64,000 nucleotides of DNA from contig JAFSCF010000019.1 in the NCBI GenBank assembly GCA_017436905.1, forward strand, positions 62,001 through 126,000. The letters run 5' to 3'. The notes beneath the pieces are model-generated. The model did no database searches, was not told the DNA's origin, and saw nothing but the letters and a program-made list of their open reading frames with translations. A program made the translations under genes and the position numbers. This stretch comes from Clostridia bacterium (GTDB lineage: Bacteria; Bacillota; Clostridia; UMGS1810). This document shows, in pieces, positions 1-9,892 of the stretch. How positions within the stretch are numbered: position 1 is the stretch's first letter; each line of letters opens with the position of its first letter.

Positions 1-3000
1 AACTTCCGCATTTATAAATGCAGCTTCTTCTTCGGTGATAAATCCAGCGTTTACAAAGTTACGTATCTGTATCTTTATTGTATCGTCTTTTATATCTTCT
101 GTCAATTCTATTTTTTCCATACACAGATGCATCAGTGTACCGATTGCTGCAGCGCTTACAGAAGAAGCCTCTTTTGAAAAAGCAGGTTTTTTAAGTTCGG
201 GCATACGGTACAGGCGGTAAGTGTCTTCATCTGCCATATCACTTATGCGTTTTATCTCTGTTACGGTAACATTTCGCGGAAGTTGAGTCGAATTGCCATA
301 GGGATACTGATACGTAATTCTGCGCAGAATTTCACCCTTATACGGCGAATGTTCGTCTTTTTCGGCAATCTGCTTATATTCGCTGTGTTCGGCCGGAGCA
401 CTTGATGCAAGTGTATAAATAGGTACAACCTCTGTCCGCACAAATCCGCCGCCGGGAAGTTTTATGCATTTGGGGTTATCATCTTCGTATACAGCCTGGC
501 AAATCCATTTAAGATACGTTCTGGCTGATGAAACTGATTTTGAATGAATTTCCCCGCCGGCATCTGCACATTCATTGCGGATATCCGTAATGAACTTATT
601 ATAATAATCGTCAACTGCACCTGTTATAAAAAGTTTTTCACGTGCACGGGTAAGTGCAACGTACAAAAGACGCATTTCTTCAGACAGATTTTCTTCTAAA
701 ATCTTATCTCTTACAGCATTTTTTATTGCCATTTTATACGAAAAGCGTTTTTTCTCGTCAACATAGTTTATGCCAAGACCAAGTTCGTGGTGCATAATAA
801 CGGGGGCGGAAAGGTCACGCAGATTAAACTTATTCCCGCATTGGCATACAAAAACCACAGGGAATTCCAACCCCTTACTTTTGTGAACTGTCATTATACG
901 CACAACGTCATCATTTTCGCCGATAAGTTTAGCCCCTTTGCCGTCGCCGCCCGACATACTTATTTCATCAACATAATTTGCAAAGGCGGAAATATCATTA
1001 CCGTTATTAGCCGAGAATATATGGGCACAATTAATAAACGAACGTATGTTAGCCTTTTTATACGTTGCTCCGGACAACGTACCGGTAAACTCCATATACC
1101 CGGTATCCGAAAGCAGATACCACAAAAATTCGTCAACTGCCATAACAGATGATTTACGGCGGTAATTTTCTACCTTATTTAAAAATGCTTTAACCTTCGC
1201 CGCAAGGGCATCGGTGCATACAGTGTACTTTATAACAGCATCGTAAAAATATCCCGTTCTGTCTGCGGTACGGATTTTTAAAAGTTCGTTATCAGTAAAA
1301 TTATAAACAGGGCTGCGCATAACAGATACCAGATTGATATCGTCAAACGGGTTACTGATAATCTTTATAAAACTAATAAGCGTGCCTACTTCTTCGCAAT
1401 CAAAATATCCTGCTCCCGTATCGCAGAATGCACCTATCCCGTGCTGAGAAAGTGCATCAACAAAATAATCACCGTTACCACCGCGCACCTTACGCAAAAG
1501 AATGGCAATATCTCTGTATTTTAACGGTCGGTATTTGTCAAGCGATTTATCATACACCGTATATCCGCCATCAACCAGACTGCGTATTTTACGTGCTACA
1601 AGTTCAGCCTCAGCAGCAACCACAGCAGGTTTTTCGCCAATATCGTCCTCACCCGTATCATCAGATGTATCGATTATGCACAAATCAACATAATGCATAT
1701 CCTCGTTTACGTCCTCGTACGAAGCACCGTTATACAAATACTCTTCTTCAGTATAATCAAGTTCACCGACGCTCTCGCTCATAATACGTGAGAATATAAG
1801 GTTAACGCAATCGAGCACCTCTGCACGGCTACGGAAATTTTTACTTAGTACAATCTTGTTATAACTTCCGCCGCTTCCGTATGGGGCATATGTGTCACTT
1901 TTCTCTTTAAACAGTTGCGGATTGGCATTTCTGAAACGGTATATACACTGCTTCATATCACCAACCATAAACATATTGGGGGCGCCGTCAGCATCTCTTG
2001 AAACCGCTTTAAAAAGAGCCTCCTGAACACCGTTGCAGTCCTGATACTCGTCTATATAAATTTCTTCAAAACGTTCTTTCTGCGCCTTTGCAACTTCTTC
2101 ATACTCAGGATTTGTTAAAAGTTTAAGCGCAAGATGTTCGATATCATTAAAATCAACAATATTTCTTTCATTTTTATATTCAGAAAAAACTGCCGAAAAT
2201 TCCTTTACCAACTGACAAAGTTTAATCACACACGGTCTCATATACAAAAGGTCATCTGTAATGGTTGATAAAGGCAGATTAATTTTATCCTGAATAATGG
2301 TTTTCAAACAGTTTCTTGCGTTTTCACGCAGACGTTTTATTTCTTCAAAAACCGTTAAATCCATATTTTTGTTTGACCTTATAACGGCAAATTTATAGTC
2401 TTTTATATAATCGTAGACTTTGTCCCATCCTTCTTTGCATAGTTTTTTTATTGTTTTGGCAAGGTCGAGTTCGGACTTTATAACATTCAGCACTTTTTCA
2501 TAGGCAACATCATCGGGGAAAAAACGCACTGCTCTGTTATAGCACTTTTCAGCATATTCAGCATCTTCAAAAACACCTTCCAATATATACGAAAGTTGCT
2601 TTTCGCAGTCGCCCGAATAAACATTACAGCAATCATCTAAAAATTTATCAGGGTCCGGCGTGCTTTGCGCAAAGGCATAAATAGCATCTATTATTTTCTC
2701 TATAGCATCGTCGCGCTTTTGAGTAAATGAATTTATAACACGCAAAAAAACTTCATCTTCTTCATCATAATGCTCATCAAGCACATCGCCCATCGCTTTT
2801 GCTTTAAGTATAGAAAGTTCTGTTGTGTCACCAACTTTAAAATTAGGATCAAGATTTAAAAGGTGAAAATTATTTTTCAACATATCAAGGCAAAAACTAT
2901 GTATTGTACAAATAGATGCGCTGTTTATTAAAAACAGTTGATTTTTAAGACGTTTGCTATCACTCTGCTCAAGTTTTTCTGCTATTTTTGCCGCAACACG

Positions 3001-3195
3001 TTCTTTTATTTCTGATGCGGCGGCTTTTGTGAATGTTACAACAAGAATTCTATCAATGTCTACGCCATCGGGCGCTATAACACGTTCTATAAGGCGCTCT
3101 ACCATAACAGCCGTTTTGCCGGAGCCGGCAGCAGCAGTAACCAAAATGTCTGACACAGGCGCTTCTATTGCCTTTAACTGGTCATCAGTCCACAT
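1..3195 (-). CDS. addA: AddA, ATP-dependent helicase/nuclease subunit A (3' end cut by window edge)
   Basis: Helicase-nuclease subunit of the AddAB complex, which resects double-strand breaks for RecA-dependent repair. I translated it from the ATG at 3195; 1065 codons are open to base 1 with no stop. UvrD/Rep-type SF1 helicase motifs appear in order: Walker A (AAAGSGKTA, about residue 20), DEYQD, GDMKQCIYRFR, TVHKSKGLEFP and YVALTRARE. The family is usually about 1200 residues, so the missing part should hold the C-terminal RecB-like nuclease. The start overlaps the end of addB by 11 bases, indicating translational coupling. The identification is secure; only completeness cannot be judged. 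Confidence 0.95.
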   Translation of the reverse strand, partial: MWTDDQLKAIEAPVSDILVTAAAGSGKTAVMVERLIERVIAPDGVDIDRILVVTFTKAAASEIKERVAAKIAEKLEQSDSKRLKNQLFLINSASICTIHSFCLDMLKNNFHLLNLDPNFKVGDTTELSILKAKAMGDVLDEHYDEEDEVFLRVINSFTQKRDDAIEKIIDAIYAFAQSTPDPDKFLDDCCNVYSGDCEKQLSYILEGVFEDAEYAEKCYNRAVRFFPDDVAYEKVLNVIKSELDLAKTIKKLCKEGWDKVYDYIKDYKFAVIRSNKNMDLTVFEEIKRLRENARNCLKTIIQDKINLPLSTITDDLLYMRPCVIKLCQLVKEFSAVFSEYKNERNIVDFNDIEHLALKLLTNPEYEEVAKAQKERFEEIYIDEYQDCNGVQEALFKAVSRDADGAPNMFMVGDMKQCIYRFRNANPQLFKEKSDTYAPYGSGGSYNKIVLSKNFRSRAEVLDCVNLIFSRIMSESVGELDYTEEEYLYNGASYEDVNEDMHYVDLCIIDTSDDTGEDDIGEKPAVVAAEAELVARKIRSLVDGGYTVYDKSLDKYRPLKYRDIAILLRKVRGGNGDYFVDALSQHGIGAFCDTGAGYFDCEEVGTLISFIKIISNPFDDINLVSVMRSPVYNFTDNELLKIRTADRTGYFYDAVIKYTVCTDALAAKVKAFLNKVENYRRKSSVMAVDEFLWYLLSDTGYMEFTGTLSGATYKKANIRSFINCAHIFSANNGNDISAFANYVDEISMSGGDGKGAKLIGENDDVVRIMTVHKSKGLEFPVVFVCQCGNKFNLRDLSAPVIMHHELGLGINYVDEKKRFSYKMAIKNAVRDKILEENLSEEMRLLYVALTRAREKLFITGAVDDYYNKFITDIRNECADAGGEIHSKSVSSARTYLKWICQAVYEDDNPKCIKLPGGGFVRTEVVPIYTLASSAPAEHSEYKQIAEKDEHSPYKGEILRRITYQYPYGNSTQLPRNVTVTEIKRISDMADEDTYRLYRMPELKKPAFSKEASSVSAAAIGTLMHLCMEKIELTEDIKDDTIKIQIRNFVNAGFITEEEAAFINAEV

Positions 3196-6100
3196 ACTGC
3201 TCACCTCCTAAAATATCCCATATTTCGTTTTCATCAAGTTTATCAATATGCTCAAAAGCGTTACCTTTTTTTCGTACATCAAAACGGCAGACAGATTTAT
3301 ATCCGCAATACTGACACGGAGAAAAACTCTGTTTGCTATAGGGTGATATATCTATATTTCCGTTGCTCATTTCTTTACACAAGTCTTTAATAACATGGCG
3401 CAGATGCTTGTCCAGAGCAACAAAATTCTCATACGTTGCCTTTTTTGACGCTTTTGCGGTGTCTTTATCCGACGCATCAAGTATCTCTTGCTCACCCAGC
3501 ATAAGACCTTTCATTTTAAGTTCACTTAAAATCTCGCTCTCGGTTTTATATTCATCGTATCGGTTATTCGCTTTAAAAATAGGGTCATCTATTTTAAAAT
3601 AAAGCGCTCCACCGTATTTATAACTTTCATTACTGTCGACCAAAGCATTAAGATACACGAATAGTTGAATGTCCAATCCGTAAAAAACATCATTAAGGTT
3701 AAATGTTTTGCTGCCTGTTTTATAGTCTATAACACGCACATAGTCGCCGCCTTCGCCGTGGTATACATCGCTTCGGTCAATAACACCGGTAACTTTTGCC
3801 TTACGTCCACCGCCAAGGTCAAACTCTATACAGCCGATATCGCCATCGCCAAACTTTATTTCATACCCCAAAGGCTCAAACTGCGAATTTACAATATGGT
3901 CACGTATAAGGCTGAAACACCTGAAAATACCACCACGCAGACGCTTGATAAGATAAAGTTTACGGTTTGATATATAGGCACTGTTTTCCATAAGTTGCTT
4001 TATAAAATCTTCTATAAATTTATCTATCTTATCATATATATATTCGTCCGTTACACTATCAAACCCATAACCGTCGCTTTGCATATCAAGGCAGAGTTTT
4101 TCAATAACGCCGTGCACAAACGAACCGGTGTCCATTGCAGTTATGTCAAATGGTTCATTATCTTTAAGTTTTAATATATATTCAAGAAAATACGAAAACT
4201 TGCACGAACGGTATCTTTGCAATCTCGATATTGTGGTATAAAACTCGTCCCCTATAAACTCTCGCATAAGTTCACTGTCTATGCGTTGCGCCGCATTTGT
4301 GTGGGAATAGTATTTTTCAAGTTTAGTACCAAAATCAAAATTGCGGCAGAAATAATCGTACACATCAAGCCATACGGGGCTAATATCTCCGCCTGACTTA
4401 TACTCCGTTACTTTTTCTATCATTTTCTCTAACGTCGGAATATACGTAGTAATATAATCCATCTGCCCAAAGTCGGTAGTATCTTCTAAAACATCGCTTT
4501 CAAAAGTCAAATCTGGGAAAATGCGCTTGAAATCAGACAGTACAAAAGAGGGTCTTAGCGTATCTGACGAACTGTCGGCTCTGGAAAACGATACAAAAAG
4601 CATATCACTCGGCACAGTAAAGGCACTATACATAAAAAATCTTTCAAAAAATGCTCTTGTTTTAGTATCAGTAGAAAGTTCTATACCCTCTGCCGCAAGA
4701 AGTGCTTTATCGCCGTCATTTATCAATTCTCCGGTAACAGCAGTTGACGGAAATACGCCGTCATTTGCGCCAAGAACAAAAAGTGCTTTTATGTTATCCA
4801 TTTTACTGCGGGTAATATTTCCAACAAAAACATCATCAAGCGAAGTAGGTATAAAACCTATTGCATACCCCGAAAAAGCCGTTTGCAAAAGCATACGGAA
4901 ATTTTTTACGTTGACTGTTTTATCGCCAAGCAAATCTGCCAGTGCATCAAGAGCACCGACTATTATATTCCATATTTTTTCGTACTCCTCACCATGGAGG
5001 ACGTCCCGTTCCTGCTCAAAAAATTTAAGACGTTCTTCTATATGGCACACAAGACCTATGCCTACAAGATATTCATAAAGGCTGGTACACATATGGCAAA
5101 CGTCATGTCTGCCTTTGATAGAATCGTGAAAAGCAGCAAGCGGTTTTATAAAATCATCTCTTACTCTGCAAAGTTTTTCCGTCTGTTCTTCCGAAAGGTC
5201 GTACCTGTGCATAAGGGCATCCCATTTTTCGTCATTCAGCCATGTGCTTTTACGCATATTCGTACTACGACAATAGTTTTCAAGCAAATAGACACTGCTT
5301 AAATCCACATCGCAAAAGCCTGACTTCAAAAACGAAAATACCGTTTCGTTACTGTAGTCGTTAAGGTATATATCAAGTGCATTTAAAACAAACGTCACTA
5401 TACTGTGGTTTAAAACAGGCGATTTTTCGTCTATAAAATAAGATATTCCGTGTTTTTCAAAAACAGGTTTTATAAACGGAGCATATGCGCCTATGTCGCT
5501 GCATATAACACCTATATCTCTGTAGCGGTAGCCGCTGTCACGGCAAAGGCGAAGTATTCTGCGTGCCGTAATTTCAACTTCCTCATAAGGATTAGCGGCA
5601 GAAAATACGCTGATGTCAAGGCAGTCATCATCATATTTGCCCTTAGGGTAAGGGAAAAGATTTTTCTCTAAAAACGCAATCTCTTTGCCGTGTTTTTTGT
5701 TTTCTGAAAGCACAATGGGTTCACAAAACTCTATACTTGCGTCTTTACACATACGGCGAAGTTTTTGCACCGTATCTGAAATGGGGGCAAACAGTACATC
5801 GTCAACTCCGTCGGTACACAAAGTTATATAAACGTCTTTTGCCTTTAATGAAATCTGTTTTATAATTTCCTGCTCCTGGGGAATAAAACTGGTAAACTCG
5901 TCAAAGAAAAACACAGTATCTTCAATATCCCAGTTATCACATATATGCTTTGCGAGGGCAGCAGCGCCGTCGTCAGAATCAAATCCTTTTTCAGCAATGC
6001 GACGGATATACTCAGAATAAATTTTTGAAATATCTTCAAGTTTGAGTTTAAGTCTGGCGTTGTTGTTATTTTCAACAGCATCATCAAGTTGCTGTGGAGT

Positions 6101-6484
6101 GATGCAATATTTTTTTAATTCACCGGCAAGGTTAAGACATACATCTGTAAACCCTGCTGAAGATGCCGCATTCTCAAAATATTTAAGGTCAGTATATGAT
6201 ATTACATCTGCCATAATTATGCTTTTTGACATTGGCGAAAGAATATCTTTTATACCTTTCTCCTTTTCCATACGACGTATCATTTTATTAAAAGAGGTTA
6301 CTTCTGCCGTTTGCGCACTTATGCTGCCGACTGCAGTTAAAAGTTTATGCTCGGCGATATGAGTGTACTGTTCAGGCACTACCAAAACCGACTTTTGATT
6401 TTTTGAGAAACGGCTGTATATCTGTTCGGTAATATAGTGCGTTTTGCCGTATCCTGCTCTGCCGTAAACCAAATGTATCGCCAT
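3185..6484 (-). CDS. addB: AddB, ATP-dependent helicase/deoxyribonuclease subunit B
   Basis: Partner of AddA; in the family it recognises Chi and carries the second nuclease and an iron-sulfur cluster. The 1099-residue length is close to the family norm. The N-terminus has a Walker A motif (GRAGYGKT, residues about 8-15). The C-terminal nuclease shows VIDYKTGSK. One cysteine near residue 760 (RSCKFSYF) and a cluster near 1058 (SPCQYCGYKSVC) match the four-cysteine 4Fe-4S staple of AddB. The ATG at 6484 follows GGAGGTTGTGTT. It is the first gene of the addBA operon, with a promoter just upstream and addA overlapping its 3' end. Confidence 0.96.
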   Translation of the reverse strand: MAIHLVYGRAGYGKTHYITEQIYSRFSKNQKSVLVVPEQYTHIAEHKLLTAVGSISAQTAEVTSFNKMIRRMEKEKGIKDILSPMSKSIIMADVISYTDLKYFENAASSAGFTDVCLNLAGELKKYCITPQQLDDAVENNNNARLKLKLEDISKIYSEYIRRIAEKGFDSDDGAAALAKHICDNWDIEDTVFFFDEFTSFIPQEQEIIKQISLKAKDVYITLCTDGVDDVLFAPISDTVQKLRRMCKDASIEFCEPIVLSENKKHGKEIAFLEKNLFPYPKGKYDDDCLDISVFSAANPYEEVEITARRILRLCRDSGYRYRDIGVICSDIGAYAPFIKPVFEKHGISYFIDEKSPVLNHSIVTFVLNALDIYLNDYSNETVFSFLKSGFCDVDLSSVYLLENYCRSTNMRKSTWLNDEKWDALMHRYDLSEEQTEKLCRVRDDFIKPLAAFHDSIKGRHDVCHMCTSLYEYLVGIGLVCHIEERLKFFEQERDVLHGEEYEKIWNIIVGALDALADLLGDKTVNVKNFRMLLQTAFSGYAIGFIPTSLDDVFVGNITRSKMDNIKALFVLGANDGVFPSTAVTGELINDGDKALLAAEGIELSTDTKTRAFFERFFMYSAFTVPSDMLFVSFSRADSSSDTLRPSFVLSDFKRIFPDLTFESDVLEDTTDFGQMDYITTYIPTLEKMIEKVTEYKSGGDISPVWLDVYDYFCRNFDFGTKLEKYYSHTNAAQRIDSELMREFIGDEFYTTISRLQRYRSCKFSYFLEYILKLKDNEPFDITAMDTGSFVHGVIEKLCLDMQSDGYGFDSVTDEYIYDKIDKFIEDFIKQLMENSAYISNRKLYLIKRLRGGIFRCFSLIRDHIVNSQFEPLGYEIKFGDGDIGCIEFDLGGGRKAKVTGVIDRSDVYHGEGGDYVRVIDYKTGSKTFNLNDVFYGLDIQLFVYLNALVDSNESYKYGGALYFKIDDPIFKANNRYDEYKTESEILSELKMKGLMLGEQEILDASDKDTAKASKKATYENFVALDKHLRHVIKDLCKEMSNGNIDISPYSKQSFSPCQYCGYKSVCRFDVRKKGNAFEHIDKLDENEIWDILGGEQYVD

Positions 6485-6516
6485 AACACAACCTCCTTTT
6501 TAAATCTTCTCATTTA

Positions 6517-6545
6517 ATAATATCACATTTTATTTTGAAAGTCCA
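6517..6545 (-). promoter_or_regulatory. Putative sigma-A promoter of addBA
   Basis: On the minus strand, TGGACT at 6540-6545 and TATTAT at 6517-6522 are separated by 17 bases, and the -10 is preceded by TGA (extended -10). It lies 33 bases in front of the addB start. The -35 is only a four-of-six match. Confidence 0.6.
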
Positions 6546-6553
6546 CAAAAAGA

Positions 6554-6579
6554 AAAACGGTGATTTTCATCACCGTTTT
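6554..6579 (-). terminator. Intrinsic terminator of rpsT
   Basis: An 11-base-pair perfect stem (AAAACGGTGAT / ATCACCGTTTT) with a four-base loop is followed on the minus strand by TTTTTCTTTTT. It sits immediately after the rpsT stop codon and separates it from addBA. Confidence 0.9.
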
Positions 6580-6582
6580 AAA

Positions 6583-6846
6583 TTACGCTATTTTGCTGAT
6601 TTTAGTAGCAAGCTGAGATTTTTTTCTTGCAGCAGTATTTTTATGGAAAATACCCTTTGCAACAACTTTGTCAATCTTCTTATAAACTTCGCTGCAAAGT
6701 GCAACAGCGTTTTCCTTATCACCGTTTGCGATATATTCTTCAAATTTCTTTATGCAAGTTTTTAAGTTGCTTTTAATCATCTGATTTCTAAGAGTTTTAG
6801 TTTCGATAACTTTTACTCTTTTCTTTGCGGATTTAATATTCGGCAC
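6583..6846 (-). CDS. rpsT: 30S ribosomal protein S20
   Basis: Small-subunit protein that binds 16S rRNA early in assembly. I start it at the GTG at 6846, giving 87 residues beginning VPNIKSAKKRVK, the standard S20 N-terminus. The longer in-frame reading begins at 6879 but runs through the ribosome binding site GGAGGTG that lies seven bases before this GTG, so it is not used. The rest is rich in Lys and Arg as expected. It is monocistronic, with its own promoter and terminator. Confidence 0.95.
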   Translation of the reverse strand: MPNIKSAKKRVKVIETKTLRNQMIKSNLKTCIKKFEEYIANGDKENAVALCSEVYKKIDKVVAKGIFHKNTAARKKSQLATKISKIA

Positions 6847-6887
6847 AGTTTCCACCTCCATATTCCTTCTAATAATCACTGCAAACT

Positions 6888-6916
6888 ATTGTATCACACA
6901 TTTTTTAAAAAATCAA
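6888..6916 (-). promoter_or_regulatory. Promoter of rpsT
   Basis: Minus-strand TTGATT (6911-6916), a 17-base spacer and TACAAT (6888-6893), with TGA just before the -10 (extended -10). The transcript would have a leader of about 35 bases before the GTG start. Confidence 0.75.
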
Positions 6917-6924
6917 TACAAATT

Positions 6925-8694
6925 TTAAATTTTATTATTTTTTTCTAATTTTTCCACTATTTCCTGCTCCGGAGTAACATACATTGTACTATAATCCACA
7001 TAAATAACCATACCCGGTTTTGCTCCCGAAGGTTTTTTTACATTATAAACTTCTGTATAATCCACGGGAACAGAGGCAGAGCCTCTGCCACGGCTATAGT
7101 ACGCAGCAAGTATACCTGCTTCTTCATACGTGCGGTCAGGCACGGTCATAGCATCATCTGTTTTTACAAGTACGTGCGAGCCGTGTATCTCTTTTGTATG
7201 AAGCCATATATCTGTCGGGCGGGAAAGTTTCAGGGTAACATAATCGTTCTGTTTATTGTTTTTGCCGACGTATATATCGTACCCGTCGCTGCTTATAAAA
7301 TGCATAGGCGTGGGCTTGTCCTCTTTTTTGCGCTTTTGTATACCCCTCAGGCGCACATACCCTTGCTCGGCAAGTTCGTCACGTATCTGTTTAATTTCGT
7401 CACCTGTTTCTGATTTGGATATTGCCTCTGCAACAGACTCAAGATAATCAATTTCTGCAAGGTTAATCTCACGTTGCTTAACGGTTTGGGTATACGCAGT
7501 TTTTTCCTTGTTATACCTTGCATAGTAGCGCTGTGCATTCTGGGCAGCAGTCTGGTCCTCTTTTAAAGGAATTGTTATCTGCTCACCTTGTTCGCTATAA
7601 AAATTATCAAGTGTAACCTGCTTTGCACCACGTTCTATCATATACAAATTCGCCATAAGCAAATCGCCGTACACTTTATATTTTTCACGTTTTTCTGCTT
7701 TTGCAATAGTTTCGTTTTCTATCTGCAGTTTTTTTCGGCAACGGTCAAGATTTATGCTGACAACCTTTGTAAGGTCTGCCGATTTCTGCTTTAAACTTGC
7801 CGCCGTTGCCTTGCCGACAAAAAACCTTTCAACCGCTTCGCTCATAGTTTCAAACGTTACGGATTTTGCCATATTTTCATACTGATTAATATTAAGCGGC
7901 GAAAAATCCATAAGGCTTTTATTTTCAGTATTCAATATAAGTTGCGGAACAAATTCGGCAGATTTGACTTTATCAAAAACCTCGCAGAATGATACGGCTA
8001 TTTTTTCTTTTACAGAAATTTCGCCTTTTGGAATAACTACTTCGGCAGAGCCCGTGGCACGATAAACAATCTCACGTGCTGCAAGAGGACTTATTCCCAT
8101 ATACTTATTAACAAGCGAGCGTGCGGCTTCGCTGTCGTCATCTAAATTTTGCGCAACATCTTCCGCCGATGCCGCCAGCGGACTTGCCTTACCCTGAGAT
8201 GGCGGGTTTTCGTACATTAAACCCGGCAATATCTGCCTTACGCTGCTTACAGTTATATCTACGTGATAGATGCTGTCTATTATCTTGCCGTTCTGGTCAA
8301 CCAATATAATATTGGAGTGCTTGCCCATAATCTCTGCAATAAGCGTTTTTACAGACAGTTCGCCGAGTTCGTCACGACTTTCGATATCTATTTTTATAAC
8401 ACGCTCAAACGAATGTTGATACACCTTTAATATCTTTCCCGCAGAAAGGTGCTTTCTTAAAAGCATACACAGCATAGGTGGCGAGGCAGGGTTTTCTGCC
8501 TTTGTTTCCGTTATATGTACCCTTGGAAAAGACGGATTGGCACAAAGAAGCAGTTTATAGTTTACTCCGTTTGAACGGACACCTATAATTATCTCCCCAC
8601 GTTCGGGCTGATATATTTTGTCTATTCTGCCGCCTGAGAGAAGTTCGTTCAACTCCATTGTCAGAGCACGGACAGTTATGGAATCCATTGCCAT
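6925..8694 (-). CDS. rqcH: RqcH, ribosome-associated quality control factor (NFACT family)
   Basis: Rqc2/NEMF homologue that in bacteria binds stalled 50S subunits and recruits alanyl-tRNA to add C-terminal alanine tails. It has 589 residues: an NFACT-N domain (about 1-170), central helical and coiled-coil parts (about 280-420), and the NFACT-R domain near the C-terminus (SSDGYDIYVGKNNKQNDYVT, then DIWLHTKEIHGSHVLVK). The ATG at 8694 follows AAGGAG at good spacing. Older annotations call this family fibronectin-binding protein. Its ribosome binding site abuts the intrinsic terminator at 8711-8735, so expression must involve read-through or a promoter I could not identify. Confidence 0.93.
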   Translation of the reverse strand: MAMDSITVRALTMELNELLSGGRIDKIYQPERGEIIIGVRSNGVNYKLLLCANPSFPRVHITETKAENPASPPMLCMLLRKHLSAGKILKVYQHSFERVIKIDIESRDELGELSVKTLIAEIMGKHSNIILVDQNGKIIDSIYHVDITVSSVRQILPGLMYENPPSQGKASPLAASAEDVAQNLDDDSEAARSLVNKYMGISPLAAREIVYRATGSAEVVIPKGEISVKEKIAVSFCEVFDKVKSAEFVPQLILNTENKSLMDFSPLNINQYENMAKSVTFETMSEAVERFFVGKATAASLKQKSADLTKVVSINLDRCRKKLQIENETIAKAEKREKYKVYGDLLMANLYMIERGAKQVTLDNFYSEQGEQITIPLKEDQTAAQNAQRYYARYNKEKTAYTQTVKQREINLAEIDYLESVAEAISKSETGDEIKQIRDELAEQGYVRLRGIQKRKKEDKPTPMHFISSDGYDIYVGKNNKQNDYVTLKLSRPTDIWLHTKEIHGSHVLVKTDDAMTVPDRTYEEAGILAAYYSRGRGSASVPVDYTEVYNVKKPSGAKPGMVIYVDYSTMYVTPEQEIVEKLEKNNKI

Positions 8695-8710
8695 TTTGTT
8701 TTCTCCTTAA

Positions 8711-8735
8711 AAAACGGACACATAGTGTCCGTTTT
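8711..8735 (-). terminator. Intrinsic terminator between the secreted-protein gene and rqcH
   Basis: A perfect 11-base-pair stem (AAAACGGACAC / GTGTCCGTTTT) with a three-base loop, followed on the minus strand by a run of T that leads straight into the rqcH ribosome binding site. Confidence 0.85.
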
Positions 8736-8748
8736 AACTGTTCTATGT

Positions 8749-9228
8749 TTATTTTACAGAATAATTTCCTTTAATCATAAGTATGCAATCTGTTTCAGCA
8801 TAAACACCTCTGCCATCGCCGACGGGAACAATCATAAGATGGTTAGATGGAGCCTGCGAACCATTCGGCAGGTCATACCCTGCAGTTGTATCGGCAAGGC
8901 CACCCTTGGCTGTGGCAATAACTTTAGCAGAGCCTGAGCGCAGAATAATTTCGCATCCGGCATCACATATAACCTCTCTGCCGGCAGGCACTTCTGCAAC
9001 GGCAAAAATAACAGCATCTGATGCAATACCTGCAGATGTTCCGTCTTTAGAAACACCTGAAATTTTGGAATCAATATACGCATATATATCGGGAATAACT
9101 TTATCTGTAATGTATGAAAGAGTAACAACAGGGTCGCCCTCTGTACCGGGGTCTGCAGCAAATACGGCAAACACACCGGCCATCACCAAGCAAACAGCAA
9201 GTATTACTGAAATTTTTCTTTTGTTCAT
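8749..9228 (-). CDS. Small secreted protein of unknown function
   Basis: 159 residues with a clear N-terminal signal peptide (MNKRKISVILAVCLVMAG..., Ala-rich cleavage site near residue 25). The mature start reads GTEGDPVVTLSYITDKVIP, resembling a DPLVTLSYL-type N-terminal motif I recall from clostridial exported proteins. The C-terminal part contains LPNGSQAPSNHLMIVPVGDG and ends YAETDCILMIKGNYSVK. I do not recognise an enzymatic or binding domain. It lies 19 bases downstream of mazF, without room for a promoter, and is followed by a strong terminator, so it is probably the last gene of the mazEF transcript. Confidence 0.75.
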   Translation of the reverse strand: MNKRKISVILAVCLVMAGVFAVFAADPGTEGDPVVTLSYITDKVIPDIYAYIDSKISGVSKDGTSAGIASDAVIFAVAEVPAGREVICDAGCEIILRSGSAKVIATAKGGLADTTAGYDLPNGSQAPSNHLMIVPVGDGRGVYAETDCILMIKGNYSVK

Positions 9229-9247
9229 AATTATGTCCTCCTTGAGG

Positions 9248-9595
9248 TTATTCCATAAGTCCCAAAGATATTGAAACCGCTTCGTCTACCATACCGATTA
9301 CGTTATCATCGATATGGCCTATACGTTCTTTGAGGCGTTTTTTATCTATCGTACGTATCTGCTCAAGCAATATAACAGAGTCTTTGCTAAGACCGTAGTC
9401 ATCGCCTTTAATCTCTATATGCGTTGGCATTTTGGCTTTGTTTATCCGGCTGGTAATGGCGGCTACAATAACAGTAGGGCTATATTTATTACCCACATCG
9501 TTCTGCACAATCAGCACAGGGCGTATTCCGCCTTGTTCGCTGCCTACTACCGGACTTAAATCTGCGTAGAAAATATCGCCTCGTTTTACAATCAC
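9248..9595 (-). CDS. mazF: MazF/EndoA-type endoribonuclease toxin
   Basis: Sequence-specific mRNA interferase of type II toxin-antitoxin systems, here of the Bacillus EndoA (NdoA) subtype. The 115 residues begin [20 protein letters not shown]; Arg25 (in [10 protein letters not shown]) and Thr48 (in AAITSRI) fall at the positions known to be catalytic in EndoA. The start codon is GTG at 9595 and shares GTGA with the stop of mazE, so translation is coupled. Position after alr and mazE is the same as in Bacillus subtilis. No sign of truncation. Confidence 0.95.
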   Translation of the reverse strand: MIVKRGDIFYADLSPVVGSEQGGIRPVLIVQNDVGNKYSPTVIVAAITSRINKAKMPTHIEIKGDDYGLSKDSVILLEQIRTIDKKRLKERIGHIDDNVIGMVDEAVSISLGLME

Positions 9596-9873
9596 TTACA
9601 ATCACACTCCGAAAGTTTGACCTCGTAGGCTCTTTGTTGCGCTTCGTCTGCGCTTACGCAGTATTCGGCAATATCGAGGTTGATTTCAGCCATTTCTTCG
9701 TAACCTTTTTTCATACGTGCACAGAGTTCCATCTTCTTACGCTCTTTAATATAAAGCCGCATAGCATCTCGTATGAATTCACTTCTGTTTATATTTATCG
9801 AATTGGCAAAATCATCAACTTCTGTAAGCAAAGAATCAGGCACGCTGATAAGTATTTTCCTTTGTCGTGACAT
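9592..9873 (-). CDS. mazE: MazE/EndoAI-type ribbon-helix-helix antitoxin
   Basis: Antitoxin that binds MazF and autoregulates the operon. I start it at the ATG at 9873 (93 residues, [21 protein letters not shown]), preceded by GGGGGC; a longer in-frame reading to 9945 would run through the promoter and operator. Residues about 5-50 form a ribbon-helix-helix DNA-binding domain. The following [19 protein letters not shown] strongly resembles the EndoAI segment that contacts the toxin. It has its own promoter, although it sits just after alr. Confidence 0.9.
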   Translation of the reverse strand: MSRQRKILISVPDSLLTEVDDFANSININRSEFIRDAMRLYIKERKKMELCARMKKGYEEMAEINLDIAEYCVSADEAQQRAYEVKLSECDCK

Positions 9874-9892
9874 TTTAATCAAGCCCCCATTC

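Noticed and set aside
4521-5078. 185-codon open frame opposite addB
   Set aside because: It lies entirely antisense to a well-recognised AddB frame, has no ribosome binding site and resembles no family.
6847-6879. N-terminal extension of S20 (MIIRRNMEVET...)
   Set aside because: It would translate the ribosome binding site itself; the GTG at 6846 gives the canonical S20 N-terminus.
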